This document shows positions 1 through 6,886 of a DNA stretch of 14,904 nt, piece after piece. The DNA lies in assembly GCA_900540095.1 (NCBI GenBank), contig UQEO01000044.1, positions 1-14,904 of the forward strand, written 5' to 3'. Position numbers and translations under genes: made by a program. The notes beneath the pieces were generated by a model, which was not told the DNA's origin, searched no databases, and worked only from the letters and a program-made list of their open reading frames with translations. Origin of the DNA: an uncultured Collinsella sp. (GTDB taxonomy: Bacteria > Actinomycetota > Coriobacteriia > Coriobacteriales > Coriobacteriaceae). Position 1 is the stretch's first letter, and each line of letters starts with the position of its first letter.

Positions 1-6
1 CCAGGC

Positions 7-1050
7 TCAACGCCCCCCCCGGCGGGGGGCGGCTGCCACAAGATTGGCCACTGCATCCCATTCGGGCGAGGCGTCCATCAGCAGCAATTCCCAGTTGTCA
101 TAGCTCTGGGCAAGCACCGAATCCAGCAACTCGCGCAGGTAGACCAGATCGGTCTTATAACACGGCACCACAATGCTCACGAGCGGCCTGTAGGCGAATG
201 CCGCCGCGGCGACGCGCTGACACGCCAAGTCGCCCGGCTTTGCGCGATGTTGCTCAAACCAACGGCGATAGGCAGCATCATCCGCGCGCGCATCCTTCAT
301 GCGGTTCCAGCTGTCGTCGACCATACCGTTGTACAGGCGGCCATCCATGGCGCAAAAACCGCTCTGAATCTGGCCCGCGGGATCAGTTGCAATCGCAACA
401 AAGTCTCGAATGTCCTCGGGCATCTCCACGCTCAGATACGTTTTATTGACGCGGCATCCGTTCTGCTGAGACACGTCGACCTGCGACTCGAACATATGAA
501 CCGTGGCATCGATGACATTCATATGCGTATCGAGTATCTCAAGCTGGGGCGTGCACTGGGAGTCTCCCGCCCATGTGACCTCGTAGCGCCACACAGCGCC
601 CGAATCGGCCGGAAGATAACGGACGGCATCGATCTCGTAGCGGCCGCAGCGCTCGCCGCGCTGCGCATCGCGGATAAGCGCACACAGCACAGGCTTTGCC
701 TTGTAGTTGATCTTGGATTCCAGCTTAGCCATACGGCTATCGAGACGAATGGATCCAAGCTTTTGGCCACTGGATGCAAAGTCAATGTCAATCGACGAGC
801 CATCCAAAAACGGAAGCACCAAGACGGCAAGCTCGCGCTCGTAGTCGGCAACCGAAGGACAGATTGCCAGCACGCGGCCATGATCGACCGGGAGTGCCAG
901 CGATGGCACACAAGAGCCGCTCGTCGTCGCATGGGCAAAAGTCTGGGAATCCTCCTGCTCAATAAGCCCCGCGATATCCTGACCGACAAAACGAAGCAGC
1001 ACAAACAGACGGCCCTGACTGCGGCAAAGTGACAAACGCTTGATACTCAT
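7..1050 (-). CDS. Family-2 glycosyltransferase, catalytic domain cut short (probable frameshift)
   Basis: Predicted GT2 enzyme of surface polysaccharide synthesis. Residues 1-284 form an N-terminal region I do not recognise, apparently beta-rich. A GT-A domain starts near residue 289 (PLVSIVVPCYKT), followed by LLDSVLAQSYDNWELLLMDAS, typical of GT2 enzymes carrying such an N-terminal extension. The reading frame then ends at residue 347 after APRRGGR, before the DXD metal-binding motif and all of the acceptor half, so as read the protein cannot be an active transferase. The stop lies right after a G8 run (minus strand), and a one-base change there moves translation into another frame that continues past the window edge. 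The ATG follows the stop codon of the upstream glycosyltransferase directly (TAG-ATG), with a weak GAGAAG ribosome site, so translation is probably coupled. Last visible gene of the five-gene minus-strand operon. Confidence 0.75.
   Translation of the reverse strand: MSIKRLSLCRSQGRLFVLLRFVGQDIAGLIEQEDSQTFAHATTSGSCVPSLALPVDHGRVLAICPSVADYERELAVLVLPFLDGSSIDIDFASSGQKLGSIRLDSRMAKLESKINYKAKPVLCALIRDAQRGERCGRYEIDAVRYLPADSGAVWRYEVTWAGDSQCTPQLEILDTHMNVIDATVHMFESQVDVSQQNGCRVNKTYLSVEMPEDIRDFVAIATDPAGQIQSGFCAMDGRLYNGMVDDSWNRMKDARADDAAYRRWFEQHRAKPGDLACQRVAAAAFAYRPLVSIVVPCYKTDLVYLRELLDSVLAQSYDNWELLLMDASPEWDAVANLVAAAPRRGGR
11..31. repeat. C8 / G6 homopolymer pair forming a GC hairpin
   Basis: C runs 13-20 (eight) and G runs 24-29 (six). 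CGCCCCCC at 11-18 is perfectly complementary to GGGGGGCG at 24-31 across a 5-base loop. It lies inside the catalytic domain of the last glycosyltransferase, immediately upstream (in coding sense) of its premature stop at 7-9. Homopolymers of this size are classic sites of slipped-strand length change, and also of sequencing error. Confidence 0.85.
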
Positions 1051-2118
1051 CTACACTTCTCGCTTTCCCAGAGCGTTCGCAGCCATGCGCTTGCACGCGC
1101 CCAAGCGCCCAAACCTCAAGACGTCGTAATTGAACATGAGTTTTTTGCACGAACGAGCAGCGGGCGCCTTACCGACAAGCGCCGCACGCACCATGGCGGC
1201 AACAGAAGAAGCGCATTGTGCGAGCGCAGCATCGTTGTCCACGGCAGAACCGTTAAGCGCCGCAGCAACGGCGGCAAACACCTTGCCGCAGTCCGAACCA
1301 AGCAACCTGAGCGCATCGTACAGCACCAGATCACATAGGAAGTACGCCAGGTCATCGGCATGATGAGCATCGAGACCGTCGCGCTGCCAGTCAGCCAGCA
1401 CCGCGGAGTAAATCTTCACGTGCTCCAGCAGACGCGTCTCGTCGTCGTAGCGCATGGTGTCCATGAGCGAACCTTTGCGTGCCACGCGATACTCGTACAG
1501 CTTGTTCGAGATAAGCGCGGTCTTGCGCGAACGACCGTACACGGCAAAGTCGAAGACCTGGTCCTCGCCATACTTAACGGTTTCGTCGAACACGATCCCG
1601 TTGCCCAGCAAGAAGTCGCGCTTGCAGGCGGTGCGCCATGCAAAGGGACGAGACGCTTCCTTAAACAGCAGGTCGGAGCTATAGCCCTCAAACGAAACGT
1701 CGCGTGGGCTCAGCACATAGTTAAGCCACGAATACCCTGCCTCCAGCGGATACGGGTTCGCGCCAAAGGTCAAAACGTCGCAATCCTCACGCTCAAAGGC
1801 ATCGACGATTACACGGCACGCATCGGACGTAAATCGGTCGTCGGAATCCAAAAACGCAACGATAGGCGCCGTGGACGCGGCGATGCCTGCATTACGCGCA
1901 CTCGACAGGCCGCCGTTCTCCTTATCGACCAGCGTAAAGCGCGCGTCCTTTTCGCAATAGGCAGCCGCAATATCGCGCGAGCCGTCCGGCGAGCCATCGT
2001 TGACCAGCACGCCTTCCCAATCGGGCATGTCCTGCGCAAGCAGGGAGTCCAGGCACCAGGCCAGGCACTCCTCCACTTTATAGATGGGAACGACAACGGA
2101 AATCTTGGGGGTAGCCAT
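1051..2118 (-). CDS. Family-2 glycosyltransferase (type B copy)
   Basis: Predicted inverting GT2 sugar transferase acting at the cytoplasmic face during surface glycan synthesis. The GT-A fold starts at the N-terminus: KISVVVPIYKVEECL, CLDSLLAQ, the nucleotide-contacting VNDGSPDGS, NGGLSSARNAGI and the DXD motif DSDD near residue 91. A later GEDQVF segment matches the usual E/D-D pair of the acceptor region. About 355 residues, normal for the family; donor and acceptor sugars cannot be read from sequence. The frame is open from a GTG at 2124, but AGGAG at 2133-2129 lies only 3 nt from that GTG and 9 nt from ATG 2118, so I chose the ATG. The ribosome site overlaps the stop codon of the preceding gene. 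It resembles 3324-4364 along its length, including the C-terminal half (short helix LLEHVKIYSAVLADWQRDGL against a similar stretch there). Confidence 0.9.
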   Translation of the reverse strand: MATPKISVVVPIYKVEECLAWCLDSLLAQDMPDWEGVLVNDGSPDGSRDIAAAYCEKDARFTLVDKENGGLSSARNAGIAASTAPIVAFLDSDDRFTSDACRVIVDAFEREDCDVLTFGANPYPLEAGYSWLNYVLSPRDVSFEGYSSDLLFKEASRPFAWRTACKRDFLLGNGIVFDETVKYGEDQVFDFAVYGRSRKTALISNKLYEYRVARKGSLMDTMRYDDETRLLEHVKIYSAVLADWQRDGLDAHHADDLAYFLCDLVLYDALRLLGSDCGKVFAAVAAALNGSAVDNDAALAQCASSVAAMVRAALVGKAPAARSCKKLMFNYDVLRFGRLGACKRMAANALGKREV

Positions 2119-2130
2119 AGTCACTCGCTC

Positions 2131-3249
2131 CTACTGTGCGGCCGGAACGTCATCGGGGTGCGGGTTGTCGCCGTAGGTGCACTGATACGTCAGCACACGC
2201 CAGACCAGCGGCAGGCCGCCAATCTTAAAGTAATGCTTAAACGTATTGAGCTTGCCCGGCTTCTTAAAGTCAAAGCGCGAATCGATATAGGCGCGGGGCG
2301 ACTTGACCATCAGGCGCAAGTCGGTCTCGCCACGCGGATCGAACAGCGACAGATCAAAGCGACCGGCATCCCAGTCGGCCTTGAGCTCGGACGAGGCTTT
2401 CTTCCAAAACTGCTCACGCAGTTCATCGACCAGGCGCTCATCGTTCCAACGGTACGTATCGACCTTCATGCGCATTAAAATACCCTGAAGCTGAGCCTTA
2501 AGCTCGGGGCGTTCATCCAAAAAGCGCTGCATCTCGGCGTATTCGTCGCACACGCAAAATACCTTGTTGGGCGAATTAACGGAGCTCTTCTCGTTGTCTT
2601 GGCGATAGCACAAAATGGGGTCCGCAATAAACGCAGCACGCTCGGCGCATGCCCAGACCTTAAAGTTAAAACCCGCATCCTGATACGAGGCACCCGGCGT
2701 GGGAAGGAAGCGAATCTGATTGTCGTTGAGGAACGCGCGCCGATAGATAGCCGACCAAATGGAAGGTTTGCGGTAGAAGATGCCCGGGCGATCGACGGGG
2801 CGATACGCGGCGCCCGTCATATGCTCGTCGATAATCCCAAACAGCTCACGTCGCTCGCTGGGCGTGGACCAATACAGATAAAAGTCGCCCTTTACCGCAT
2901 CGGCATGCTCAGCATCGGCCTTGGCGACCAGCTTTTGAAGCGAATCCTCAAACATAAAGTCGTCGGACTCAAGGATGCCCACGTACTCACCGCGCGCCAT
3001 CTCCAGGCCACGGTTCATCGAGTCGCCGTAGCCGCTGTTGGCCTTGTCGATCATCTTTACACGGGGGTCGTGCTCCATGTACTCGCGGATGATATCCGGC
3101 GAGCTATCGGTGGAGCCGTCGTTGATGCAGATGATCTCGATGTCATTGAGCGTCTGCGCCACGGCGGAATCGAGGCACACGCGCAGATAGCGCTCGACAT
3201 TGCAAATGGGGACAAGCAGCGAAACTTTAGGGGTATCAGAGTTCTGCAA
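2131..3249 (-). CDS. Family-2 glycosyltransferase (type A copy), TTG start
   Basis: Predicted GT2 enzyme of 372 residues. Visible motifs: VSLLVPICNVERYLRVCLDS, INDGSTDSSP, KANSGYGDSMNRG and the metal-binding ESDD at 94-97; the central KPSIWSAIYRR, FLPTPGASYQD and YRQDNEKSSVNS blocks are shared almost word for word with 4371-5474. These features match the subgroup often annotated as glycosyltransferase family A or CpsI/WcaA-like; the exact sugar is unknown. The start is a TTG at 3249 preceded by GGGAGG with a 5-nt gap; no ATG near the N-terminus fits better. A 74-bp gap separates it from the upstream gene, the only real gap in this operon. The tail of about 40 residues (ending DDVPAAQ) diverges from its paralogue. 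Confidence 0.9.
   Translation of the reverse strand: MQNSDTPKVSLLVPICNVERYLRVCLDSAVAQTLNDIEIICINDGSTDSSPDIIREYMEHDPRVKMIDKANSGYGDSMNRGLEMARGEYVGILESDDFMFEDSLQKLVAKADAEHADAVKGDFYLYWSTPSERRELFGIIDEHMTGAAYRPVDRPGIFYRKPSIWSAIYRRAFLNDNQIRFLPTPGASYQDAGFNFKVWACAERAAFIADPILCYRQDNEKSSVNSPNKVFCVCDEYAEMQRFLDERPELKAQLQGILMRMKVDTYRWNDERLVDELREQFWKKASSELKADWDAGRFDLSLFDPRGETDLRLMVKSPRAYIDSRFDFKKPGKLNTFKHYFKIGGLPLVWRVLTYQCTYGDNPHPDDVPAAQ
3011..3225. repeat. Diverged direct repeat, copy 1 (matches 5230-5444)
   Basis: This part of the type A glycosyltransferase gene aligns without gaps to 5230-5444 at an offset of 2219 bp. It includes a 26-bp exact match (3011-3036 = 5230-5255) and other identical blocks such as GGCGAGCTATCGGT and ACGGCGGAATCGAGGCAC. 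The copies are in the same orientation and encode the GT-A nucleotide-binding half, so this is gene duplication followed by divergence, and it remains a possible substrate for recombination or gene conversion. Confidence 0.8.
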
Positions 3250-3312
3250 GAGAACCTCCCGTTGAATAGCGTGTAACAGGGTTATTTTAGCAGCCGAGTT
3301 GCGGCGGGCGGC

Positions 3313-3337
3313 AGCGCTTGGAATTATAGAAAGCGCT
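3313..3337. repeat. Short inverted repeat at a gene junction in the glycosyltransferase operon
   Basis: AGCGCTT (3313-3319) and AAGCGCT (3331-3337) are perfect complements around an 11-base loop, overlapping the stop codon (3324-3326) of the type B gene. There is no T-run on the minus strand after it, so it is at best a processing or weak pause site in the only sizeable gap of the operon. I see no convincing promoter in 3250-3312. Confidence 0.3.
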
Positions 3338-4364
3338 CCAGGCAGGCTTTGAGACCGCGAGTCGAAAGATAGAACAGCGTGGCGTCTGCCATCGAAACGC
3401 CCGAGGTCGCCGCAACGAGCTTGTGGGCAACACGGCGAACGGCACCCTTAGCAGGCATATCCGCCCACTCCGTTCCCAAAAACGTCGTGAGGTCCATGTT
3501 GACGCGAGCCGCCACGCGATGGAAGTCATCGGCATCCAAGCGCGCCAGATCGAACACAATGAGGTCCAAAAACCAAGTTATCAGCTCGCCGGGACACAGG
3601 TCCAAAAGACCATAGGCCGCCCAGTCTTCCAAGACCTCCTCGAGCATCTTCATGTGGGCGTCAAGCTTTTTGGCGCGCGCCTCGGCACTGTTGAACTCGT
3701 GCGTCGCCGATTCGCTCTCCATCACGTAGTGGTAGAACTTGTCAGGCATGACGACGGTCCTGCGGGCAAGCGCATAAGCCGCAAATTGGAAGACGACGTC
3801 CTCGCCCAAAGCCAAACCGGGGGCGAAGCGTATGCCTTCGCGATTGAGCAGCTCGCGCGAAAAGGCTGCACGGCAGGCATAGGGCTGCGCATTCGAATGG
3901 AACAGCAGTTGGGGATCACGGGCGCCGAAGGTACCAGCTTTGGGGCTCATGAGTTGCTGGACGCGTTTGGGGGCAGCATCGGCAGGTTCACAGACGCCGC
4001 CAAAAACGGCGGCCTCGGCATCTGCAGACTTCATGGCATGCAGCACGCGCTCGATCGTCTGGGCATCGATGTAATCGTCGGCGTCCACAAAAAAGACGGT
4101 CTCGCCCTCGGCGGCATCGATTCCGACATTTCGAGCACACGAGACGCCCGCGTTTTCCTGATCAATCACCAGTACGCGATCATCGGCCTGCGCAATCTGG
4201 CGCAACACGTTCAACGAATCATCAGTCGAACCGTCGTTGACGCAGACAACCTGAATCGAGCGCTCGGACTGGGCCAACAGCGAATCGAGGCATCGCTGAA
4301 TGGAGCGCGCAGAGTTGTAAACGGGGACGACAATGGTAGCTTTAGGACACGAGGCCTCTCCCAT
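3324..4364 (-). CDS. Family-2 glycosyltransferase (type B copy)
   Basis: Predicted GT2 enzyme of 346 residues. GT-A motifs in order: ATIVVPVYNSARSIQRCLDS, CVNDGSTDDS near 41-50, QENAGVSCARNVGID, the metal-binding DADD at 94-97, and GEDVVF in the acceptor half. Its C-terminal half shares spacing and pattern with 1051-2118 (FAAYALARRTVV against FAVYGRSRKTAL; FLDLIVFDLARL against FLCDLVLYDALRL), making the two a paralogous pair. The ATG at 4364 lies 6 nt after the stop codon of 4371-5474, with the purine-rich GGGGGTAGG of that junction as ribosome site, so the A and B genes are translationally coupled. The linkage made and the sugar used are not deducible; a role in the same surface glycan as its neighbours is inference from operon position. 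Confidence 0.9.
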   Translation of the reverse strand: MGEASCPKATIVVPVYNSARSIQRCLDSLLAQSERSIQVVCVNDGSTDDSLNVLRQIAQADDRVLVIDQENAGVSCARNVGIDAAEGETVFFVDADDYIDAQTIERVLHAMKSADAEAAVFGGVCEPADAAPKRVQQLMSPKAGTFGARDPQLLFHSNAQPYACRAAFSRELLNREGIRFAPGLALGEDVVFQFAAYALARRTVVMPDKFYHYVMESESATHEFNSAEARAKKLDAHMKMLEEVLEDWAAYGLLDLCPGELITWFLDLIVFDLARLDADDFHRVAARVNMDLTTFLGTEWADMPAKGAVRRVAHKLVAATSGVSMADATLFYLSTRGLKACLERFL

Positions 4365-4370
4365 GCCGAC

Positions 4371-5474
4371 CTACCCCCTCAGCGATTCGATGAGGAAGGC
4401 GGCGACCACGCCTGGGCCTCCAACCGATGCGTAGTATTTGGCGCGGCCCAAGGCACCGTCCGTCGCAAAGTGCGGATGCTCGTCAACCCAGCCCTCAGGA
4501 TCTTTGAGGATGGCAGCGAGATTCGCACGCTTCCACGGCTTCAGATCGTCCAGCGAAAACTCGCCCGCATCCAAGGCAGCTTGGAACTCCTTGGCCATCT
4601 GAACCAGGAACTCCTTATAGAACTTAGGCGCCAGGCGCACGTAGTTCCACATGTACGAATCGTACTTAATGAGCTGATTGAACTTGAGCATGCGCGAGAC
4701 GTCATCACTTGCGTGGTCGCGGGCATATTCCTCTCTGATCCAACGCTCAATCTCGGCATACTCGGCATTGACGCAAAAGACCTTGGCCGAAGAATTGACC
4801 GAGGAGCTCTCGTTGTCCTGACGATACGAAAGCACGGCATCGTGCAGGTAAACGGCCTTGTCGGCGCACGCAATCACCTTAAAGGCGAATGACGTGTCCT
4901 GAAAGGATGCCCCCGGAGTCGGCAGGAACTTGATGTCGTTGCGCTTCAGAAAATCGCGGCGGTACACAGCCGACCAAATCGACGGCTTTTGCTTAAAGAA
5001 CTGCGTCGTGTCGCTCGGGTGTACCGGCTTGCCGCAGTCCTTGGGCTTAAACATCTCGTGCAGCGAGCGGCGCTCCTCGGGCTTGGACCAGTAAAAGTCA
5101 AAATTCGCCTTCGCAAAATCGGCGTTGCAGCGCTCGGCAGCTGACACGAGCTTTTCCAGCGCATCGGGCGCCATAAAGTCATCGGACTCCAGAATGCCAA
5201 CGTACTTGCCGCTCGCCATCTCGAGCCCGCGGTTCATCGAGTCGCCGTAGCCGCTATTTGCCTTGTCGATCATCTTCACACGCGCATCGCGCTGCATATA
5301 CTCGCGGATAATCGCCGGCGAGCTATCGGTAGAGCCGTCGTTGATACAGATGATTTCGATGTCCTTGAGTGTCTGCGCAACGGCGGAATCGAGGCACTCG
5401 CGCAGGTAGCGCTCAACGTTGTAGATGGGAATGAGCAGCGACAGGACAGGGCTGCCAGAGGAATTAGTAGACAA
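4371..5474 (-). CDS. Family-2 glycosyltransferase (type A copy), TTG start, first operon gene
   Basis: Predicted GT2 enzyme of 367 residues and the first gene of the minus-strand glycosyltransferase operon. Motifs: LSLLIPIYNVERYLRECLDS, INDGSTDSSP, KANSGYGDSMNRG, metal-binding ESDD at 96-99, KPSIWSAVYRRDFL, FLPTPGASFQD, YRQDNESSSVNS. It is strongly similar to 2131-3249, above all in the first 100 residues. The start is a TTG at 5474, with AAGGAG at 5485-5480 and a 5-nt spacer; the same start codon usage in both type A copies suggests it was inherited through the duplication. Some 110 bp separate it from the divergent acyltransferase, and a plausible promoter lies in that gap. Probably cytosolic or membrane-associated, adding a sugar from a nucleotide donor to a lipid-linked intermediate (family knowledge). 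Confidence 0.9.
   Translation of the reverse strand: MSTNSSGSPVLSLLIPIYNVERYLRECLDSAVAQTLKDIEIICINDGSTDSSPAIIREYMQRDARVKMIDKANSGYGDSMNRGLEMASGKYVGILESDDFMAPDALEKLVSAAERCNADFAKANFDFYWSKPEERRSLHEMFKPKDCGKPVHPSDTTQFFKQKPSIWSAVYRRDFLKRNDIKFLPTPGASFQDTSFAFKVIACADKAVYLHDAVLSYRQDNESSSVNSSAKVFCVNAEYAEIERWIREEYARDHASDDVSRMLKFNQLIKYDSYMWNYVRLAPKFYKEFLVQMAKEFQAALDAGEFSLDDLKPWKRANLAAILKDPEGWVDEHPHFATDGALGRAKYYASVGGPGVVAAFLIESLRG
5230..5444. repeat. Diverged direct repeat, copy 2 (matches 3011-3225)
   Basis: Partner of the repeat at 3011-3225, 2219 bp apart in the same orientation, inside the first type A glycosyltransferase gene. The A-B gene pair as a whole is duplicated; DNA identity is most obvious in this block. 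Confidence 0.8.
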
Positions 5475-5537
5475 ATGTGCTCCTTAGGAAATACCTGTTG
5501 TTAATGGTATCAAAGGGTCGTCCCACCCGTGGGCGTT

Positions 5538-5566
5538 TATATAATCTATGGAGCCCGCAGAGGCAA
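5538..5566 (-). promoter_or_regulatory. Candidate promoter of the glycosyltransferase operon
   Basis: On the minus strand, TTGCCT (5566-5561) lies 17 bases upstream of TATATA (5543-5538), each matching four of six sigma-70-type consensus positions. Transcription would begin near 5530, about 55 nt before the TTG start at 5474. The -10 box shares its bases with the TATAAT of the opposite strand. Confidence 0.35.
5540..5545 (+). promoter_or_regulatory. Candidate -10 box for the acyltransferase gene
   Basis: A perfect TATAAT lies about 40 bp before the ATG at 5586, giving a leader of roughly 34 nt. The bases 16-18 nt upstream (around 5516-5523) do not resemble TTGACA, so an activator or a weak -35 would be needed. 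A CCCAC-CC-GTGGG symmetry (5522-5533) fills the spacer and could be a protein site, though this is speculative. Confidence 0.4.
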
Positions 5567-5585
5567 ACCGATACGAAAGGACGTC

Positions 5586-6716
5586 ATGCAGCCCAAAGCC
5601 GCACGCAACATACCCACCGAAGCGCTGCGTTTGGTCGCGGTCGCCGGCATCGCGGTGTTCCACACCTTTCAGTGGACCTTCCAAGCCGTCTGCGTCGGCG
5701 CCGTGGAATATGCCCCACTTGCGATGTTCCCCTATTCCGGCGTACTCGGTTTTATTAACTTGCTTGGCTGCTGGGCCAACGAGGTCTTCTTTATGATCTC
5801 GGGCTATTTTCTCATCGCTTCGGCCGCGCGTGCTTGGGACGGTGGAGCAACGTGGAAGTCGCAAATGCAACGGACGGCGCAGCGCCTTGGCAAGGTCATT
5901 ATGCCCACTGCGTTTTATTGCCTCGTGGCGCTCGCGTGGTCCACGGTCGTCTCACCCATTCCCGATGTTACCCTCAATACGCACTATTGGTACACGCTTG
6001 GGCTTGAGTTTATCTGGGTCTATGCCGCCACAGTTTTCATGGCGCCATGGTTTGGACTGGCCAAGAGCCGACTCTCCCAGAAAACCTACACGACGACGGT
6101 CATCGCCGTTGGAATCCTCGTATTCGTTGTTAACGGGTATTTGGCCGCCATGAGTGCGACAAGCGCCGGCGAGTTTTCTTGGCTCCAAAAGCTCATGAGC
6201 GCTACCACGTACGTAGTCGCGTTTTTGATCGGCGGACTGCTCCGCGACGTAACCGACGCCATGGATTCGGACAGGGCGGGCGCCTTGGGCATGCGCTCGC
6301 TCGTAACGGTTTTGGCGCTCGCCACCATCCTGGAAGGAGCACTCTCCTTCACCGGCAACCTCACGGCGATGGCAGTCCTCTCCTACAAATCAACCTCGTT
6401 GATCTCGTTTGCCCTCGCTGCCGCCTCTCTGCTCTTTGCGGCGACCCGGCGCAGGGCCTCAGGCAATCCACGGACCGCAGGTGTCATCGTCACCTTATCG
6501 ACCGCCACGCTTGGTTTCTATGTGATGCAGTCGCTCACCAGTAGCCTGTGGCGTCCCGTCTTCAATACGTTGCTCGCAAACATACTGATCAGCCAAAACA
6601 GCCCGGCAGCTATATGTATCGTCACGGGTATCGTCATTAGCATCGTCTTTGCTCTGGCACTTCTCATCATCGATGCAACTAGAAGTCTTATTGAACGCAA
6701 GCTCAAGAGGCAATAG
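5586..6716 (+). CDS. Membrane acyltransferase, acyltransferase-3 family
   Basis: Predicted polytopic membrane protein of 376 residues that would move an acyl group, often acetyl, onto a sugar of an exported glycan (family knowledge for the Acyl_transf_3 fold). It shows about ten hydrophobic segments. The conserved start of the family is present: R15 and H26 in EALRLVAVAGIAVFHTF, then NEVFFMISGYFLI, which corresponds to the usual FF-x-SG motif. A basic tail (RSLIERKLKRQ) ends the protein. The frame is open from GTG 5529, but AAAGGA at 5576-5581 is correctly placed before ATG 5586 and the extra 19 residues are unlike the family. It is divergent from the glycosyltransferase operon and followed on the same strand by another glycosyltransferase, which fits decoration of the same polymer. 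Donor and exact substrate are unknown; an acetyl or succinyl donor is possible. Confidence 0.85.
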   Translation: MQPKAARNIPTEALRLVAVAGIAVFHTFQWTFQAVCVGAVEYAPLAMFPYSGVLGFINLLGCWANEVFFMISGYFLIASAARAWDGGATWKSQMQRTAQRLGKVIMPTAFYCLVALAWSTVVSPIPDVTLNTHYWYTLGLEFIWVYAATVFMAPWFGLAKSRLSQKTYTTTVIAVGILVFVVNGYLAAMSATSAGEFSWLQKLMSATTYVVAFLIGGLLRDVTDAMDSDRAGALGMRSLVTVLALATILEGALSFTGNLTAMAVLSYKSTSLISFALAAASLLFAATRRRASGNPRTAGVIVTLSTATLGFYVMQSLTSSLWRPVFNTLLANILISQNSPAAICIVTGIVISIVFALALLIIDATRSLIERKLKRQ

Positions 6717-6754
6717 ACACGCTGCCGTCAGACGCTAAAACCGCTACAGCCGTG

Positions 6755-6774
6755 GCAGGTTCCTGCGTTTTATT
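6755..6774 (+). terminator. Weak candidate terminator after the acyltransferase gene
   Basis: GCAGG (6755-6759) and CCTGC (6762-6766) are complementary around two bases (in practice a 4-bp stem with a 4-base loop), followed by GTTTTATT. The stem is short, so this is a tentative call. The rest of the 170-bp gap (6717-6886) holds TTGCCG at 6781 and TACAAT at 6806 with a 19-nt spacer, too wide to name as a promoter. Confidence 0.25.
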
Positions 6775-6886
6775 CAAAGCTTGCCGCCAAGGTGCGCCGA
6801 GCCTTTACAATAGGACAGTCCCAAGGACGTATTCGATAGCTTCCGCGCTGCACTCACCCGCCGCGCGTGAAAGGATATATTGCCCC

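Noticed and set aside
3250..3312. TAAAAT as a -10 box for an internal promoter before 2131-3249
   Set aside because: No -35-like hexamer at 16-18 bp on the minus strand; coupling to the upstream genes explains expression adequately.
247..4892. Long plus-strand open frames (261, 372 and 489 codons at 247-1032, 1360-2478 and 3423-4892) opposite the glycosyltransferases
   Set aside because: They are antisense shadows produced by GC-rich codon bias; no ribosome sites, no recognisable motifs, and they span the junctions of well-supported GT2 genes.
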